This document shows positions 4,230 through 5,539 of a stretch of 5,539 nucleotides of DNA, one piece after another. This DNA is from Cyanobacteria bacterium UBA11370. Its GTDB lineage: Bacteria; Cyanobacteriota; Cyanobacteriia; Cyanobacteriales; Coleofasciculaceae. The notes under the pieces are model-generated. The model was given only the letters and a program-made list of their open reading frames with translations, had not been told where the DNA came from and ran no database searches. The stretch is from contig DNGI01000039.1 of assembly GCA_003486645.1 (NCBI GenBank), forward strand, positions 1,105-6,643. Direction: 5' to 3'. A program made the position numbers and the translations under genes. Position 1 is the first letter of the stretch, and each line of letters starts with the position of its first letter.

Positions 4230-5417
4230 ACAACTAGCGATCGCTTCCACTAACTGATCAATCTCTTGATAGTCAGTAAAGTAATGAACAGAGGCGCGGA
4301 TACAATTTGGATTGTAGATAGTTCGTACTAATAAACCCTGCTGTTCCAGAGAAGTAACAACTTGGTTGCAAGACTTCCCATTGGTGAAAGTAAATGAAAC
4401 TAAACCCGCTTGAGGAGGTGAAGTTAACAAACAACGTACTGAATCAAGCTGAGATAAACGTTGCCACAGATAATGGCTACGCTGGCAAATTTGATCATAA
4501 CGATCTTGGGAGGTTCCCCATTGCTGATGAAGTGCGATCGCTTCTCGTAATCCTGCATAAAGCGGGTAAGCAGACGTTGACACTTCAAACCGTCGTCCAT
4601 CCGGTTTCCAACCTATGCGTTTACCCACTGTATCAGTAACAATACCGTGCAAACCAATAAAAGTAGGATTGAGGCTTTCCAAGGTGTCAGGTCGCACATA
4701 AAGACCGCCAACACCCTCTGGTCCACACCACCATTTATGACCTGTAAAGGCATAGAAATCTACGCCCAGTTCGGTTAAATTTAAGGGTAGAACTCCGACT
4801 GACTGCGCCCCATCCACTAAAACTCGGATCGGTTGGGTTTCGGTAGGATAGTTGTGGCAAGCGTTCACAAGTTCTGCCAGTGGTAAAACTCCACCCGTAT
4901 TCCATAAGGTATGACTCAGCACCACTAGCCGTGTGCGGGGTTTGAGGTGTTGAACAATTAGGCTAGTAGAGTCTCCCTGATTAAGAGTTGCCAGGAGAGG
5001 ACAGGTAGAAACTTCCACCCCAAACCGCCGTCTGATTTCTCCCACAGTTGCAACCACACCAGGATGTTCACAGTCAGTAATGAGTAAGTGGTCGCCCGGT
5101 TGCCAGTCAATTCCCCACAAGGCAATATTACAACCAACGGTGACATTTTCGGTGAGGGTAATGGTTTCGACAGGTGCGAGTAACTCGGTGGCGATCGCTT
5201 GTCGGGTTTGGTTCGCTTCCTCAATCACCCACTTATTGATCTGACTCGAAAACGGACCATACTGCTGGATATAGTTATAAGAGGTTTGGATAGCGGCTAG
5301 GGATGATGATGGGAGTGGACCTTGACCGCCAAAGTTAAAATAGACTTTGTTCGCTAAGGCTGGAAATTGCTGTCGGTAGTGTTCGAGTTGGGTTGATGCG
5401 CCAGTGAGGGTAGACAT
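4227..5417 (-). CDS. Class V aminotransferase-fold PLP enzyme, probable L-cysteine/cystine C-S lyase (C-DES-like)
   Basis: The 396-residue product is a cytoplasmic PLP enzyme of the cysteine desulfurase/aminotransferase class V superfamily. It most resembles Synechocystis C-DES, which cleaves cystine to pyruvate, ammonia and cysteine persulfide and can supply sulfane sulfur for iron-sulfur clusters. Visible features are an N-terminal YFNFGGQGPLP (26-36), TITLTENVTVGCN (85-97), DCEHPG (115-120) with PLP-stacking His118, VDGAQS (201-206) with Asp202 and Gln205, the PLP-lysine motif FTGHKWWCGPEGVGGLY (224-240) with Lys228, FEVSTSAYP (277-285) and a C-terminal Arg374 in CIRASVHYF, the likely carboxylate-binding residue. 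The mobile loop with catalytic Cys that marks IscS/SufS is not evident, favouring lyase over desulfurase. The length fits the family. The ATG at 5417 is the first in-frame start after a TAG near 5498. The sequence before it is a C/T repeat with no Shine-Dalgarno. It converges on kaiC. Superfamily is certain; substrate is inferred. Confidence 0.9.
   Translation of the reverse strand: MSTLTGASTQLEHYRQQFPALANKVYFNFGGQGPLPSSSLAAIQTSYNYIQQYGPFSSQINKWVIEEANQTRQAIATELLAPVETITLTENVTVGCNIALWGIDWQPGDHLLITDCEHPGVVATVGEIRRRFGVEVSTCPLLATLNQGDSTSLIVQHLKPRTRLVVLSHTLWNTGGVLPLAELVNACHNYPTETQPIRVLVDGAQSVGVLPLNLTELGVDFYAFTGHKWWCGPEGVGGLYVRPDTLESLNPTFIGLHGIVTDTVGKRIGWKPDGRRFEVSTSAYPLYAGLREAIALHQQWGTSQDRYDQICQRSHYLWQRLSQLDSVRCLLTSPPQAGLVSFTFTNGKSCNQVVTSLEQQGLLVRTIYNPNCIRASVHYFTDYQEIDQLVEAIASC
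4237..4244. repeat. HIP1 octamer GCGATCGC (3' end of the lyase gene)
   Basis: An exact HIP1 palindrome encoding part of the last residues (AIAS) of the lyase, directly before the 14-bp repeat array. Confidence 0.9.
4534..4541. repeat. HIP1 octamer GCGATCGC (middle of the lyase gene)
   Basis: An exact HIP1 palindrome within the lyase coding region, in the REAIA segment. Confidence 0.9.
5191..5198. repeat. HIP1 octamer GCGATCGC (5' part of the lyase gene)
   Basis: An exact HIP1 palindrome within the lyase coding region, in the RQAIATE segment. Confidence 0.9.
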
Positions 5418-5467
5418 AGGGAGAGATAGGGAGAGGGGGAGATAGGGGGAGGGGGAGAAGGGGAGAA
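5418..5467. repeat. Short-period purine repeat (GGGAGA-like) abutting the lyase start codon
   Basis: About 50 bp are almost entirely G and A (T only at 5427 and 5443), in degenerate AGGGAGA/GGGGGAGA units. It begins immediately next to the lyase ATG, so the lyase mRNA leader ends in a C/U tract without a Shine-Dalgarno. It is the same repeat type as bases 1-49 but in the opposite orientation on the + strand. Confidence 0.85.
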
Positions 5468-5481
5468 TCTGATTGGTGATT

Positions 5482-5511
5482 GTTATATAGCCAGTCTAAA
5501 TGATTTGTAAA
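5482..5511 (-). promoter_or_regulatory. Possible promoter of the C-DES-like lyase gene
   Basis: On the minus strand TTTACA (5511-5506, 5/6 to TTGACA) is followed after 18 bp by TATAAC (5487-5482, 5/6 to TATAAT); a TATATA with 16-bp spacing overlaps it. The start of transcription would be about 55-60 nt upstream of the ATG, with the repeat forming most of the leader. Motif evidence only, but both boxes are good. Confidence 0.5.
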
Positions 5512-5517
5512 ATACAT

Positions 5518-5535
5518 CTTCCTTGTCTTCCTTGT
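5518..5535. repeat. Two tandem copies of CTTCCTTGT
   Basis: Two perfect 9-bp copies stand side by side and the pattern may continue past the window end (CCTC follows). On the minus strand the unit is ACAAGGAAG, another short tandem repeat type. It lies just upstream of the possible lyase promoter. Confidence 0.6.
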
Positions 5536-5539
5536 CCTC

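Noticed and set aside
4958..5224. Second minus-strand frame inside the lyase gene
   Set aside because: It is an alternative frame of a clear PLP-enzyme gene with no domain features.
4227..5417. IscS/SufS cysteine desulfurase or ordinary transaminase
   Set aside because: The lysine motif and C-terminal pattern match C-DES-type lyases better, and the desulfurase active-site Cys loop is not evident; this remains a judgement without an alignment.
5335..5517. Minus-strand frame across the lyase start, product rich in Pro, Leu and Ser
   Set aside because: The low-complexity part is the translated C/T repeat, and the rest overlaps the lyase N-terminus in another frame.
1..5539. A previously undescribed multi-gene system
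   Set aside because: All substantial genes belong to known families; the kai cluster is the well-studied circadian oscillator, and the neighbours show no shared operon or defence-type signature.

Overview
This window carries the cyanobacterial circadian clock cluster kaiA-kaiB-kaiC, all on the + strand, between two minus-strand genes. The three Kai proteins are recognised directly from sequence. The cyanobacterial assignment is also supported by four copies of the HIP1 octamer GCGATCGC and by short tandemly repeated sequences of the kind common in filamentous cyanobacteria. KaiA is the long form (313 aa) with an N-terminal pseudo-receiver domain, unlike the short KaiA of Anabaena-type strains. 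I cannot name the genus.

Layout: (1) 1-374, minus strand, is the N-terminal part of a divergently transcribed CBS-domain protein that leaves the window through an in-frame low-complexity repeat. (2) 375-890 is a long divergent intergenic region holding candidate kaiA control sites, notably a pair of TTACAAT repeats matching the RpaB HLR1 motif and overlapping a GTA-N8-TAC NtcA-type site. (3) kaiA, 891-1832, has a TTG start. (4) The 148-nt kaiA-kaiB spacer has a possible promoter and a strong Shine-Dalgarno followed by a possible 16-codon leader ORF ending 3 nt before the kaiB ATG. (5) kaiB, 1981-2295. (6) The 186-nt kaiB-kaiC spacer has an inverted repeat and a possible promoter. (7) kaiC, 2482-4041. 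(8) A convergent junction of two opposed repeat arrays follows. (9) A minus-strand class V aminotransferase-fold PLP enzyme resembling cyanobacterial L-cysteine/cystine C-S lyase (C-DES) occupies 4227-5417, with another repeat directly before its start codon and a plausible promoter beyond it.

KaiC is the ATPase/autokinase core of the clock, KaiA stimulates its phosphorylation, and KaiB binds phosphorylated KaiC and sequesters KaiA. All expected catalytic and phosphorylation residues of KaiC and the fold-switch region of KaiB are present, so the clock looks intact. The flanking genes have no visible mechanistic link to the clock.

I found no new multi-gene system. The most interesting unexplained signals are regulatory: the kaiB leader ORF, the composite site upstream of kaiA, and the repeat arrays that touch the ends of both neighbouring genes.
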